Shown here piece after piece: positions 23,101 through 34,200 of a stretch of 64,000 nucleotides of DNA. Location of the stretch: positions 186,001 through 250,000 of the forward strand of contig JAHLKG010000025.1 of NCBI GenBank assembly GCA_025526995.1, written 5' to 3'. Numbering within the stretch: position 1 is the stretch's first letter; each line of letters starts with the position of its first letter. Made by a program: the position numbers and the translations under genes. The notes beneath the pieces are model-generated. The model saw only the letters and a list, made by a program, of their open reading frames with translations. It had not been told where the DNA came from and did no database searches. The DNA is from Powellomyces hirtus. Its lineage: Eukaryota > Chytridiomycota > Chytridiomycetes > Spizellomycetales > Powellomycetaceae.

Positions 23101-24132
23101 ATGTACTACAGGAGTCAGAATGGGACAACAGAGTACATTCTGATCTATGTGGACGACCTCATTGTGGCCTCATCAAGCAAGGAACAGCTGGGGGATGTCA
23201 AGAAGGAGCTGAGGCGAGCTTTTGAGATGACAGACCTTGGAGAGCTGAATTACTTCCTTGGGATTCACATCAGACGGAGCAGAAGCACCCGCACCATCTG
23301 GTTGTCTCAGAAGAAGTATGTTGAAGAGGTCGTTTCGAAATTCAACATGGGAGATGCCAAGGTTCATGCCACGCCTATGGAACATGGACTGCACCTCAGA
23401 AACAACATGGCACCTCAGAATGAGACGGATGAGCTGGAGATGAGCTCTGTGCCATACAGGAATGCAGTGGGCAGTTTGATCTATGCCATGCTAGGAACAC
23501 GCCCTGACATTGCTGCTGCAGTTGGAATTGTGTCCAAGTACCTTGCAAAGCCTGGAAAGGAGCATTGGAGTGCTGCCAAGCGGATCATCAGATACCTGAA
23601 GGGCACAAGCGAACTTGGAATCCTTCTGGGAGGCAAAGAGAATGTCTCTGAGCCTAGGAAGCTGGTTGGATACTCGGATTCTGACTATGCTGGATGTTTG
23701 GACACAAGGAGATCAACCACTGGATTCATCTTCATGTTCAACGGGCCTATCACCTGGCAATCCAAGCGGCAGACCACTGTAGCTCTTTCAAGCACGGAAG
23801 CAGAGTACATGGCACTAGCCCAGTGCACCAAGGAAGCTGTTTGGCTTCGTCTGGTTGCAGGGGAGCTCGGATTCAAGCAGGCTGGACCCACAATGCTCTT
23901 TGAGGACAACCAGGGTGCCATTGCTCTTGCTAAGAACCCGACATTGCATGCCAGCACCAAACACATTGAAGTGAGGTACCACTTTATCAGAGAAGCACTA
24001 GGACGCTTGGAGATTGCATTAGAGTATCTCTCGACTCAAGACATGGTTGCAGACATCTTGACAAAACCACTGGCTAGGGATCAGTTCTTGAAACTGAGGG
24101 ACGCCTGTGGGATCACAAAACATGTTTCGTGA
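20101..24132 (+). pseudogene. Copia-A gag-pol, unit 4 (start codon lost)
   Basis: Nearly identical to unit 3, with the same AAG in place of the start codon (20101-20103) and the same private Gag substitutions. It differs near the end, with LVAGELGFKQAGP in place of LLAGELGFKQDGP. All catalytic motifs from protease to RNase H are present and the frame is open to 24132. Translation could begin only at the internal ATG at 20176. Confidence 0.9.
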
Positions 24133-24139
24133 GTGGGAG

Positions 24140-24638
24140 TGTTGGAATCTACCTGTGGGCACCTCTGGGAGGACTTAGAGCACACGGGACATGTGGGAGG
24201 ACATCCACTTGTTTCTAGAATGGTCTGGAATGGTCCAGAATGGTCTAGAACGATCCAGAATAGCTGGAGAGGGCCTGGAAGGCCTAGAACACGTCTGGAG
24301 CGCTGATAGAAGCGCCAAGAAAAGGCAAAAAGACACCCTGTGATTGGGAACAATACTAGGCCAGGCCAGGGCCGTCTTGGCCAAGCTAGGGCACAGTTAG
24401 ATTGTCACTACACATGTACTATGATCCAAATTGTTATAAAAGGACGCCCTCTGGGCATCCCCAACCAATATAATAACAGTCCAACACACTCTACTTGTCT
24501 AGTACACTCTGCCAAACACCACAGGCGACCTTCCCTACCTTGGGAAGCACCTTCAGACCCTCTGCAAGTCTTGACAACAATCTAGCAACCTATCTGGTAT
24601 GCTGAGTTCCTGTTTGTAGATGTCAAGACATCTTAACA
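24140..24638 (+). repeat. Copia-A LTR 6, right end of plus array
   Basis: A 499-bp LTR (one G lost in GGGCCTGGAAGG). Its end is altered to CATCTTAACA and it joins directly to pol sequence beginning AAGAGAACC, with no primer site. The five bases AAGAG would be the target duplication of an insertion into pol, but no partner is present in the window. Confidence 0.9.
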
Positions 24639-26231
24639 AAGAGAACCAATTTGTCTACACATTCAAGACAACACATGGACAGGCAAATGCTGGGATTGCC
24701 CACAACATTGGAAGGGACACAACAAGTCAGGACTTGTCCCTATGGGATCAGAGACTCGGCCATTTGAACGTTGCAGACATTGGAAGGCTCACCAAGCTTG
24801 CCAAGGGTGTTCAAACCAGTGGGAGCTTGAGCATTTGTGACACTTGTGCACTCAGCAAAGCAAGCAGAGCCCCATTCCCCAAGGCACAGGCCTCCAGAGC
24901 ATCAGAGAAGCTGGGATTGATCCACACAGATGTCTGGGGACCAGTTGAACCACCCACAATCACTGGATATTGCTATTTTGTCACATTCACTGATGACAAG
25001 ACGAGATATTTCCATGTTTGCCTTATGAAGACCAAGGGAGAAGTTGCTAAGCACTATCAGGAGCTGGAAGCAGCACTCGTCCCCCTACATGGAAAGCAGA
25101 TCAAAGCTGTCAGATCCGACCCAGGAGGCAAGTACATGAGCAACTTGCTAAGGGACCACTTCAAGGAGAAGGGCACACAGCATCAGAGGAGTTCAGTAAA
25201 TACTCCACAGCAAAATGGTGTTGCTGAACGAGCCAACCGTACCCTTGTGGAGATGGGGAGATGTTTGTTGAAGCAGTCAGGCTTGGACAAGCGTTTCTGG
25301 GGAGAAGCAATCATGACAGCAGTCTATCTGAGGAACAGATCTCCCACTGTTGCATGCCCCAAGACGCCTTATGAGGTGTTCCATGGTATCCCACCATCTC
25401 TGGGACATTTGAGAACGTTTGGATGCATTGCCTATGCCTACATTCAACCCAACAAGCGCCAGAAGCTGGATGATGCTGCAGTCAAGTGCATCATGCTGGG
25501 ATATAGCTCCCACAGCAAGGAATACCGGCTTATGGACGTACAGACTAAGAAGATCCTGTTCTCCAGAAGTGTCAAATTCGATGAGAAGAGCTTCATTCCA
25601 TCCCTCCACTCTGCTCAGACACCCCAAGTGCCTGCTGAGAGCCTGGAAGTGGGAATTGGGCCTGAAATGAAGCTGCAGGATGTCAGTGACGAGCTGCAGG
25701 ATGTCAGTGACGACTCTGAGGACACAGACATGTCAGAGGGAGAGGAGAATGTGAGGGAACGGACCCCTGAGCTGAACTCTGACCATGAAAGTGCTGCAGA
25801 GCCTTCTCCAACCCCCAAAAGACTCAGGAAGCCGCCAGGAGAATGGTGGAAGGCTTCAAGCAATGCTGCAAATGTTGCTGCAGTTGCCTATGCTGTCTCC
25901 TTTGTCACAAACAAGTCCACAAGCTACAAGGAGAGCCAGACCATGCCAGATGTTCACAATGGCGTCAGGCTGCTCAGGAAGAGATGGATGCTCTTGCCAA
26001 AAATGGGACATGGCAACTTGTGGATCTGCCAAAGGGCAGAAAAACTATTGGATGCAAATGGGTCTTCAAACGAAAGCTGAAGGACACAGGAGAGCTTGAC
26101 AGATACAAGGCACGACTTGTTGCCAAAGGATTCTCACAGAGAGAGGGATTGGACTATCAGGAGACATTTGCTCCCGTTGCCAAGTTTGGTCCCATGAGAC
26201 TGCTGTTCTCCATCATTGCCACAGACGACTT
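24639..26231 (+). pseudogene. Copia-A protease/integrase-to-RT fragment
   Basis: A middle slice of Copia-A pol, from just after the protease through pre-integrase, integrase (HTDVWGP, RSDPGG, NGVAERANR) and linker into the first RT motifs. It is cut at 26231 by a minus LTR. A single-base deletion near 25951 shifts the frame after TMPD, and the other frame carries on. The same deletion, plus variants such as FTDDKTR and GGKYMSN, is shared with the minus-strand element at 37769-41799. This slice therefore belongs to that subfamily rather than to the plus array beside it. Confidence 0.88.
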
Positions 26232-26731
26232 TGTTGAGACGTCTTGACATCTACAAACAGGAACTCAGCATACCAGATAGGTTGCTAGGTTGTTGTCAAG
26301 ACTTGCAGAGGGTCTGAAGGTGCTTCCCAAGGGAGGGAAGGTCGCCTGTGGTGTTTGGCAGAGTGTACTAGACAAGTAGAGTGTGTTGGACTGTTATTAT
26401 ATTGGTTGGGGATGCCCAGAGGGCGTCCTTTTATAACAATTTGGATCATAGTACATGTGTAGTGACAATCTAACTGTGCCCTAGCTTGGCCAAGACGGCC
26501 CTGGCCTGGCCTAGTATTGTTCCCAATCACAGAGTGTCTTTTTGCCTTTTCTTGGCGCTTCTATCAGCGCTCCAGACGTGTTCTAGGCCTTCCCAGGCCC
26601 TCTCCAGCTATTCTGGATTGTTCTAGACCATTCTGGACCATTCCAGACCATTCTAGACACAAGTGGATGTCCTCCCACATGTCCCATGTGCTCTAAGTCC
26701 TCCCAGAGGTGCCCACAGGTAGATTCCAACA
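26232..26731 (-). repeat. Copia-A LTR (minus), 3' LTR of interrupted element
   Basis: A 500-bp LTR. Its right side joins the normal pol 3' end, so it is the 3' LTR of the minus element that follows. Its left flank, GACTT, lies in plus-strand RT sequence and would be the target duplication; no partner was found. Confidence 0.93.
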
Positions 26732-26738
26732 CTCCCAC

Positions 26739-29030
26739 TCACGAAACATGTTTTGTGATCCCACAGGCGTCCCTCAGTTTCAAGAACTGATCCCTAGCCA
26801 GTGGTTTTGTCAAGATGTCTGCAACCATGTCCTGAGTCGAGAGATACTCTAATGCAATCTCCAAGCGTCCTAGTGCTTCTCTGATAAAGTGGTACCTCAC
26901 TTCAATGTGTTTGGTGCTGGCATGCAATGTCGGGTTCTTAGCAAGAGCAATGGCACCCTGGTTGTCCTCAAAGAGCATTGTGGGTCCATCCTGCTTGAAT
27001 CCGAGCTCCCCTGCAAGCAGACGAAGCCAAACAGCTTCCTTGGTGCACTGGGCTAGTGCCATGTACTCTGCTTCCGTGCTTGAAAGAGCTACAGTGGTCT
27101 GCCGCTTGGATTGCCAGGTGATAGGCCCGTTGAACATGAAGATGAATCCAGTGGTTGATCTCCTTGTGTCCAAACATCCAGCATAGTCAGAATCCGAGTA
27201 TCCAACCAGCTTCCTAGGCTCAGAGACATTCTCTTTGCCTCCCAGAAGGATTCCAAGTTCGCTTGTGCCCTTCAGGTATCTGATGATCCGCTTGGCAGCA
27301 CTCCAATGCTCCTTTCCAGGCTTTGCAAGGTACTTGGACACAATTCCAACTGCAGCAGCAATGTCAGGGCGTGTTCCTAGCATGGCATAGATCAAACTGC
27401 CCACTGCATTCCTGTATGGCACAGAGCTCATCTCCAGCTCATCCGTCTCATTCTGAGGTGCCATGTTGTTTCTGAGGTGCAGTCCATGTTCCATAGGCGT
27501 GGCATGAACCTTGGCATCTCCCATGTTGAATTTCGAAACGACCTCTTCAACATACTTCTTCTGAGACAACCAGATGGTGCGGGTGCTTCTGCTCCGTCTG
27601 ATGTGAATCCCAAGGAAGTAATTCAGCTCTCCAAGGTCTGTCATCTCAAAAGCTCGCCTCAGCTCCTTCTTGACATCCCCCAGCTGTTCCTTGCTTGATG
27701 AGGCCACAATGAGGTCGTCCACATAGATCAGAATGTACTCTGTTGTCCCATTCTGACTCCTGTAGTACATGCAAGGCTCTGCAGTCGACTGCACAAAGCC
27801 CATAGACTTCAGTTTGTGGTCTATCTTGTGGTTGAAGCGCCTTGCTGATTGCTTGAGGCCGTAGAGGGGTCTCCCAAGCTTGCAGACCCGTCCTGGATGC
27901 TTGGAATCCTCAAAGCCCTCCGGTTGGCGCATGTAGATCACATAGTCCAGATCCCCTTGCAAGAATGCTGTCTTCACGTCCATCTGATGTGCCTCCAAGT
28001 CATCTGTGGCAATGATGGAGAACAGCAGTCTCATGGGACCAAACTTGGCAACAGGAGCAAACGTCTCCTGATAGTCCAATCCCTCTCTCTGAGAAAATCC
28101 CTTGGCAACAAGTCTTGCCTTGTATCTGTCAAGCTCTCCTGTGTCCTTCAGCTTTTGTTTGAAGACCCACTTGCATCCAATAGCTTTTCTGCCCCTTGGC
28201 AGGTCCACACGTTGCCATGTCCCATTCTTGGCAAGAGCATCCATCTCTTCCTGAGCAGCCTGACGCCATTGTGAAGCATCTGGCATGGTCTGGCTCTCCT
28301 TGTAGCTTGTGGGCTCGTTTGAGACAAAGGAGACAGCATAGGCAACTGCAGCAACGTTTGCAGCGTTGCTTGAACCCTTCCACCACTCTCCTGGCGGCTT
28401 CCTGAGTCTTTTGGGGGTTGGAGAAGGCTCTGCAGCACTCTCATAGTCAGAGGACGGCTCAGGGGTCCGTTCCCTCATGTTCTCCTCTCCCTCTGACATG
28501 GCTGTGTCCTCAGAGTTGTCACTGACATCCTGCAGCTCGTCACTGACATCCTGCAGCTTCATTTCAGGCCCAATTCCCACTTCCAGGCTCTCAGCAGGCA
28601 CTTGGGGCGTCTGAGCAGACTGGAGGGATGGAATGAAGCTCTTCTCATCGAATTTGACACTTCTGGAGAACAGGATCTTCTTAGTCTGTATGTCCATAAG
28701 CCGGTATTCCTTGCTGTGGGAGCTATACCCCAGCATGATGCACTTGACGGCAGCATCATTCAGCTTCTGGCGCTTGTTGGGTTGAATGTAGGCATAGGCA
28801 ATGCAACCAAACGTCCTCAAGTGTCCCAGAGATGGTGGGATACCATGGAACATCTCATAAGGCGTCTTGGGGCATGCAACAGTGGGAGATCTGTTCCTCA
28901 GATAGACTGCTGTCATGATTGCTTCTCCCCAGAAACGCTTGTCCAAGCCTGACTGCTTCAACAAACATCTCCCCATCTCCACAAGGGTACGGTTGGCTCG
29001 TTCAGCAACACCATTTTGCTGTGGAGTATT
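26739..29030 (-). pseudogene. Copia-A pol 3' half (integrase end to RNase H)
   Basis: Reads right to left from the integrase NGV site, cut at 29030, through the linker, RT (YVDD) and RNase H to the TGA at 26741-26739. The frame is open. The 5' half of the same gene, beginning with the same GTATT, is found beyond the element that interrupts it, at 42579-44323. Pieces 26232-29030 and 42579-45102 thus form one Copia-A split by another Copia-A in the same orientation. Confidence 0.9.
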
Positions 29031-29530
29031 TGTTGAGACGTCTTGACATCTACAAACAGGAACTCAGCATACCAGATAGGTTGCTAGGTTGTTGTCAAGA
29101 CTTGCAGAGGGTCTGAAGGTGCTTCCCAAGGTAAGGAAGGTCGCCTGTGGTGTTTGGCAGAGTGTACTAGACAAGTAGAGTGTGTTGGACTGTTATTGTA
29201 TTGGTTGGGGATGCCCAGAGGGCGTCCTTTTATAACAATTTGGATCATAGTACATGTGTAGTGACAATCTAACTGTGCCCTAGCTTGGCCAAGACGGCCC
29301 TGGCCTGGCCTAGTATTGTTCCCAATCACAGGGTGTCTTTTTGCCTTTTCTTGGCGCTTCTATCAGCGCTCCAGACGTGTTCTAGGCCTTCCCAGGCCCT
29401 CTCCAGCTATTCTGGATCGTCCTAGACCATTCTGGACCATTCCAGACCATTCTAGACACAAGTGGATGTCCTCCCACATGTCCCGTGTGCTCTAAGTCCT
29501 CCCAGAGGCGCCCACAGGTAGATTCCAACA
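29031..29530 (-). repeat. Copia-A LTR (minus) with mismatched flanks
   Basis: A complete 500-bp LTR. Its left flank GTATT matches the flank of the LTR at 42079-42578. Its right flank GGATC matches the flank of the LTR at 989. Having one end from each of two insertions is the mark of an LTR-LTR recombinant. Confidence 0.9.
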
Positions 29531-29535
29531 GGATC

Positions 29536-29790
29536 CTAGTACATGTGTAGTGACAATCTAACTGTGCCCTAGCTTGGCCAAGACGGCCCTGGCCTGGCCT
29601 AGTATTGTTCCCAATCACAAGGTGTCTTTTGGCCTTTTCTTGGCACTTATATCAGCGCTCCAGACGTGTTCTAGGCCTTCCCAGGCCCTCTCCAGCTATT
29701 CTGGATCGTTCTAGACCATTCTGGATCATTCCAGACCATTCTAGACACAAGTGGATGTCCTCCCACATGTCCTGTGTGCTCTAAGTCCTC
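29536..29790 (-). repeat. Copia-A LTR, middle part of split LTR
   Basis: 255 bp of LTR continuing from GGATC and interrupted at 29790 by Gypsy-1. The last 29 bp are at 37733-37761, after the Gypsy-1 target duplication. Together with 773-988 this makes one 500-bp LTR. The piece is slightly more diverged than other LTRs. Confidence 0.85.
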
Positions 29791-30063
29791 TGTAATGAGG
29801 CGTGGCTCACCAGCCTAAGCCTAGACACGCGTCGGGAAGGGTCCCGCGCGAGATGGATGCTAGCGTCAGCATCCTGAAGGGTACTACCTCAGGGATGGCC
29901 ACGGATGGCCATCACGTGACCAGGGCCGCTCCGCGGCCTAGAAGAAAAGTAGGAATGCTCCGACGAAGGCGCATTCAAGACTTAGAGATCTTACAGTAGA
30001 ATTAGACATAGGGAATTCCCGAATAGAAGACTAGACTCTGGCAACGGACCTAGTATTATTACA
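29791..30063 (+). repeat. Gypsy-1 5' LTR
   Basis: A 273-bp LTR containing ATCACGTGACC (a CACGTG E-box). Its right end ATTACA is followed by the primer site. Confidence 0.95.
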
Positions 30064-30074
30064 TGGTAGCACCA
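30064..30074 (+). promoter_or_regulatory. Gypsy-1 primer-binding site
   Basis: TGGTAGCACCA begins immediately after the LTR. TGG pairs with a tRNA 3' CCA end, and TGGTAGC fits the acceptor end of an initiator-Met-like tRNA. The tRNA identity is an inference from this short match. Confidence 0.6.
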
Positions 30075-30091
30075 CCCCGTAGACGACGACA

Positions 30092-31276
30092 ATGGCACGT
30101 AGCACCAGGAACAGCCCAATGGCAGTAGGAGAACCCGAAGCCGACACACCGACCGACAACCCTGTCGCAATGTTAGCTGCACAATTGGCGGAGACCCAAC
30201 GCCTACTGCAGGAACAGATCGCAATGGGAGAGGCCCGCTTCGAAGCCCTTCTCTCAAGGATTCCGACCCCAGTCCAACCAGCGGTTGCAACACCGCACGT
30301 CGACATCATCCTGGCGGAAGAAAACCGCGCACGAATGCAAGCTGAGAAGGAACGCCGCGAGAACCTTTGCAAGCAGCTGACACACTTCGACGGAAAAGGG
30401 AACAGTGAAGAAATGGTGTCAAAGGTCGACGAGTTCCTCAAGGTCCACACGCGCTACCTTGAGGCAACCGACTTCAGGACGGCCCACCGGGACGTCGACC
30501 ACATCTCGGGGTACCTCAAGGAAACCGCCGACGAATGGTGGCAAATGCTCAGAGATGCCGGCAACCAGCCCACGACATTGGAAGAATTCACGAGGATCCT
30601 CCGCATCCGCTTCTACCCCGCCAACTTACGAAACACCGCAGAAGCAAAGATGAAGCGGTTGGTTTTCACCAATAGCATATCGGAGTATATCGCCAAGTTC
30701 AATACCCTTCGGGCCCAGATCGCGACGCTTGACGACAAGGAGCGGCTTACCCCAAGGCAAGAACGTGACTATTTCTTGACGGGATTCTCGACCAACCATG
30801 TCGGCCAGCGCATTCGGGACCACTGCTATGCCGCAATCATGAGGAATAATGGCGTCGAGATCCCGATCACCGAGCTACAGAATGAAGCTATACTATGCTA
30901 CAGGATTCGAGGCTATGCGGACGATGTCGCGCGGGTAACCCCCGACGGGAGGAGACGTCAGTACGCTGCAGTCCAGCCGGCTCAGGTACATCGAGGGAAC
31001 TATCAAGCACGAGAAAGGGGACGCCACACCCCCTATGGCTCAGGTCGTCCCACACGCGGTATGGACAACTACCAAGGGATTTCACGCCGTGAGCGCAACG
31101 AATGTTTCAACTGCGGGTGCAAGGGGCATTACGCCCGTGGGTGCCCAGCAAGTAAAGGTAAAACCGGTGAGCATAGGACGTTTGCCGCCCCTGTAGAGAT
31201 CACCGAAGGGTCCGGAGACGAGGCGGCCAGCGACGGGGGCTCAGTCAACAGCTCGGATTTTCGCCCCGGGTGCTGA
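30092..31276 (+). CDS. Gypsy-1 Gag
   Basis: A 394-residue structural protein forming the cytoplasmic particle. An N-terminal helical, glutamine- and glutamate-rich stretch (about 25-100) is followed by the Ty3-type gag domain with the EWWQML motif (about 145-260) and one CCHC zinc knuckle, CFNCGCKGHYARGC (about residues 338-351), that binds the element RNA. The ATG is 29 bases downstream of the LTR. The stop TGA at 31274-31276 lies where the pol frame, shifted by -1, opens at a GTG rather than an ATG. Pol is therefore likely made by frameshifting or readthrough at the Gag end. No in-frame stop is seen. Confidence 0.92.
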   Translation: MARSTRNSPMAVGEPEADTPTDNPVAMLAAQLAETQRLLQEQIAMGEARFEALLSRIPTPVQPAVATPHVDIILAEENRARMQAEKERRENLCKQLTHFDGKGNSEEMVSKVDEFLKVHTRYLEATDFRTAHRDVDHISGYLKETADEWWQMLRDAGNQPTTLEEFTRILRIRFYPANLRNTAEAKMKRLVFTNSISEYIAKFNTLRAQIATLDDKERLTPRQERDYFLTGFSTNHVGQRIRDHCYAAIMRNNGVEIPITELQNEAILCYRIRGYADDVARVTPDGRRRQYAAVQPAQVHRGNYQARERGRHTPYGSGRPTRGMDNYQGISRRERNECFNCGCKGHYARGCPASKGKTGEHRTFAAPVEITEGSGDEAASDGGSVNSSDFRPGC

Positions 31277-34200
31277 ACGCTTGCACCGTCTCAGTACCCC
31301 AACCCCGAATGCAAGACAAGATCCCCACGGACAGACCGGGACCCCGCATTCACAGGAAGACATTTGTGGTCCACGGGAAGGTACAAGGGCACTTTGCCCG
31401 CATCCTAATCAATACCGGATGTAACACCCTGATCATCAGCGACACTTGGGCAGCCAAGCACGGCCTCCGGACCTACACCTCTCCAACTCCGCTGGAGGTC
31501 CGATGGGGCGATAGAGCGGGAAACTATGGTGCAATGAAGATGACCTGTGGGGACCTCTCGGTGTTCACCGAGGAGAAGATTACCTACCGGGAAGGCACCG
31601 TACTGTTTGTGGTTGCACCGATCAGGGTCGATGTCATACTCGGCTTGCCGTTCATATTGGGATTGGACGTCCAAGGACTTTTCGACCAAGAGGGCTTCCC
31701 AACGATGACATTCTATCACTACGGCCAGACCCTCAGCCTTCGAGCCAAATTGACTAATCGCCATTGGGAAGCACCGTCCGCGTGCGTAGCCCGCCTGCTC
31801 TCCCCACGAGAGATACGGCCCCGCAGATTCCAGCCGGCGAAGCCAGCACTCAATGCAGAAGGAATCTACACGGCCAAGCAATGGAAACGCTTGATGAGGA
31901 AGGGCGAGGTCACTGGAGTCTTCGAGGTACACATCGTAGATGCAATTCCATTTGTAGAAGCTCAATTCGTACGGACAGTCGACGCCAAGAAAAGGGCAAT
32001 CTTGGAGGAACGCCGCCACACCAACGCCGAAGCCAAGACGGCAGATCAAGAGGACCCGCTAGAGGCACTGCCGGCCGACCACCCACTCCGACCGACCTTA
32101 GAGAAATACGTCACAACACTATTCACCGAACAGTCAGGCATGCCTCCGGACCGAGGCAAAGACAATTTCACCATTCAGCTCAAACCCGGCTCGAAGCCCG
32201 TGATGCAGGCACTCCGGCATTTGAGCCCTGACGAATTGGACGAGCTCGGCCAGCAGTTGCAGCGCTTAATGGACAAGGGTTGGATCTCACACTCTTGCAG
32301 TCCGTGGGGCGCGCTCGTCCTATTTGCCCCAAAGAAGGACGGCGGCCTACGCTGCTGCATTGACTACCGGGCACTGAACAAGATGACTCACAAGGATGCC
32401 ACGCCACTTCTGAATCTCTCGGAGCTGCGCAACAGGCTTGTCAACATGCGGGTATTCACCGCGATCGACATCCGCGACGCGTACCACTGCATCATGATCC
32501 GACCAGAAGATAGGGAGAAAACAGCGTTCCGAACACGTTTTGGACATTTTGAATACAATGTTCTACCTTTCGGCTTAACTAATGCACCTGCTACATTCCA
32601 GCGACTAACCAACAAGCTCTTGGGCGACAAGTACGACGCCTACGTGATCTCATACCTCAACGATATCCTCATATTCAGCACCGACATGAGTTCGCACATT
32701 CAGCACGTCGACGAGGTCCTCAAGACCTTGACGGAATATCGCCTCCACGTCAAACCCAGCAAATGTCAATGGGCGGTTGACGAAGTCGAGTTCTGCGGCC
32801 ACCGAGTCGGCAAGGATGGCCTAAGTATCGCCCCCTCCAAGGTGACCGCGGTCCGGGAACGACCTCGCCCGACCAACTCCCTGGAGCTCCTCAGCTTCAT
32901 GGGCCTCGTCAACTATGTCAAGGAATACATCCCCGAGTATGCACAGATTGCCCTACCCCTAACGAATCTGCAATCCGGCAACCGCCCATGGCAGTGGGGT
33001 GACGAGGAAGATCGAGCGTTCAATCGCTTAAAGGAATTATGCTCCTCGGCACCCACCCTAGCGTACTTCGACCCGGCGCTCGACACCTACTTGTTCACGG
33101 ACGCATCGGGCTACGCCTACGGCGGATGGCTGGCGCAGCCGGCCAAAGGGGATTTCCCTTACCCTCGCCCACTACCAACCACCAAATCGGGCTTAGCCAA
33201 CCTCCCGCAACTTCGCCCGGTGACATACTACTCCCGCAAGATGCAACCCGCCGAGACTCGATACCCCGTGCATGAACAAGAACTACTGGGATCAGTCAAG
33301 TCCATATGCGCCAACCGCCATTACCTCATCGGCCGCCCATTCCGCGCGTTTGTTGACCACAAGTCCCTGATCTACCTCCAGGAACAACCCCACCTGTCAC
33401 GTCGCCAAGCAGGCTGGGTCAAGTTCCTCCAACAGTTCGATTTCTCAGTGGAATACCTCCCCGGCACATGGAATTCGATCGCCGACTTCCTCAGTCGCGA
33501 CCCGACTTACGCCCCCAAGTGTGCAACCTGCCAGGCCAAGATCAACGTGGTCACCGCCATTGTGCAGACGGGGAAGCCCGTCCCGACGCACATGCCGACC
33601 GATGCGGACTGGACCCAGGCGCTCGCATCGGATGATTTCGGCCAAAACATCTTACTAACCATCAACAGTCCCCTGGAGAACCTATCTGGCCATGCACGCC
33701 GATTCCGGACAGTGGACTCCCCTCCGCACCGATTCTTGATGTACCATGACCGTCGGTACGTCCCCGACAGCTTGCAGGGGCCACTCCTTCAGATTCATCA
33801 CGACTCCCTCGCAAACGGTGGTCACTCCGGTGTCCAACGGACGCTCGCCAAACTTCTGGAGTCGTACTACTGGCCCCACATGGAGCGTGATGTGTACCAA
33901 TATGTCCGCACCTGCCCTACCTGCCAACGTCACAAGCGAACCGCGCCGATCGGTTTCCTCCGCAGCTTACCGATCCCCGACGCCCGTTGGCAACAAATCG
34001 GCATGGATATATTCTTCCCCACGTCAGACTCTAAGGGGGGGGAACCTCGGGTAGAGCCCAACGTGACGAAGAACCCTCTGCACCACACCGGCGAGAGACT
34101 GACCAAGACGGCAGACGCCGTACTCCTCATTGTTGACTACCTTTCATGCCGCATGATACTCCTACCTACACGCGCTACAGCTCAGGAGACGGCTCAACTC

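Larger units (their letters stand above)
3498..24638 (+). mobile_element. Plus-strand Copia-A tandem array
   Basis: Six direct LTRs begin at 3498, 4868, 9686, 14504, 19322 and 24140. The last four LTR starts after 4868 are each exactly 4818 bp apart (500-bp LTR plus 4318-bp internal part), so neighbouring elements share one LTR. The interval 3998-4867 holds only a leader and truncated gag. The shared-LTR head-to-tail form is what unequal recombination between LTRs, or integration of a single-LTR circle beside a resident copy, would leave. No 5-bp duplications lie between the units. Confidence 0.92.

Noticed and set aside
4868..24638. Regular repeat spacing as a CRISPR-like array
   Set aside because: The repeat is a 500-bp LTR with 4.3-kb coding spacers that are the same sequence each time. 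It is a retroelement array.
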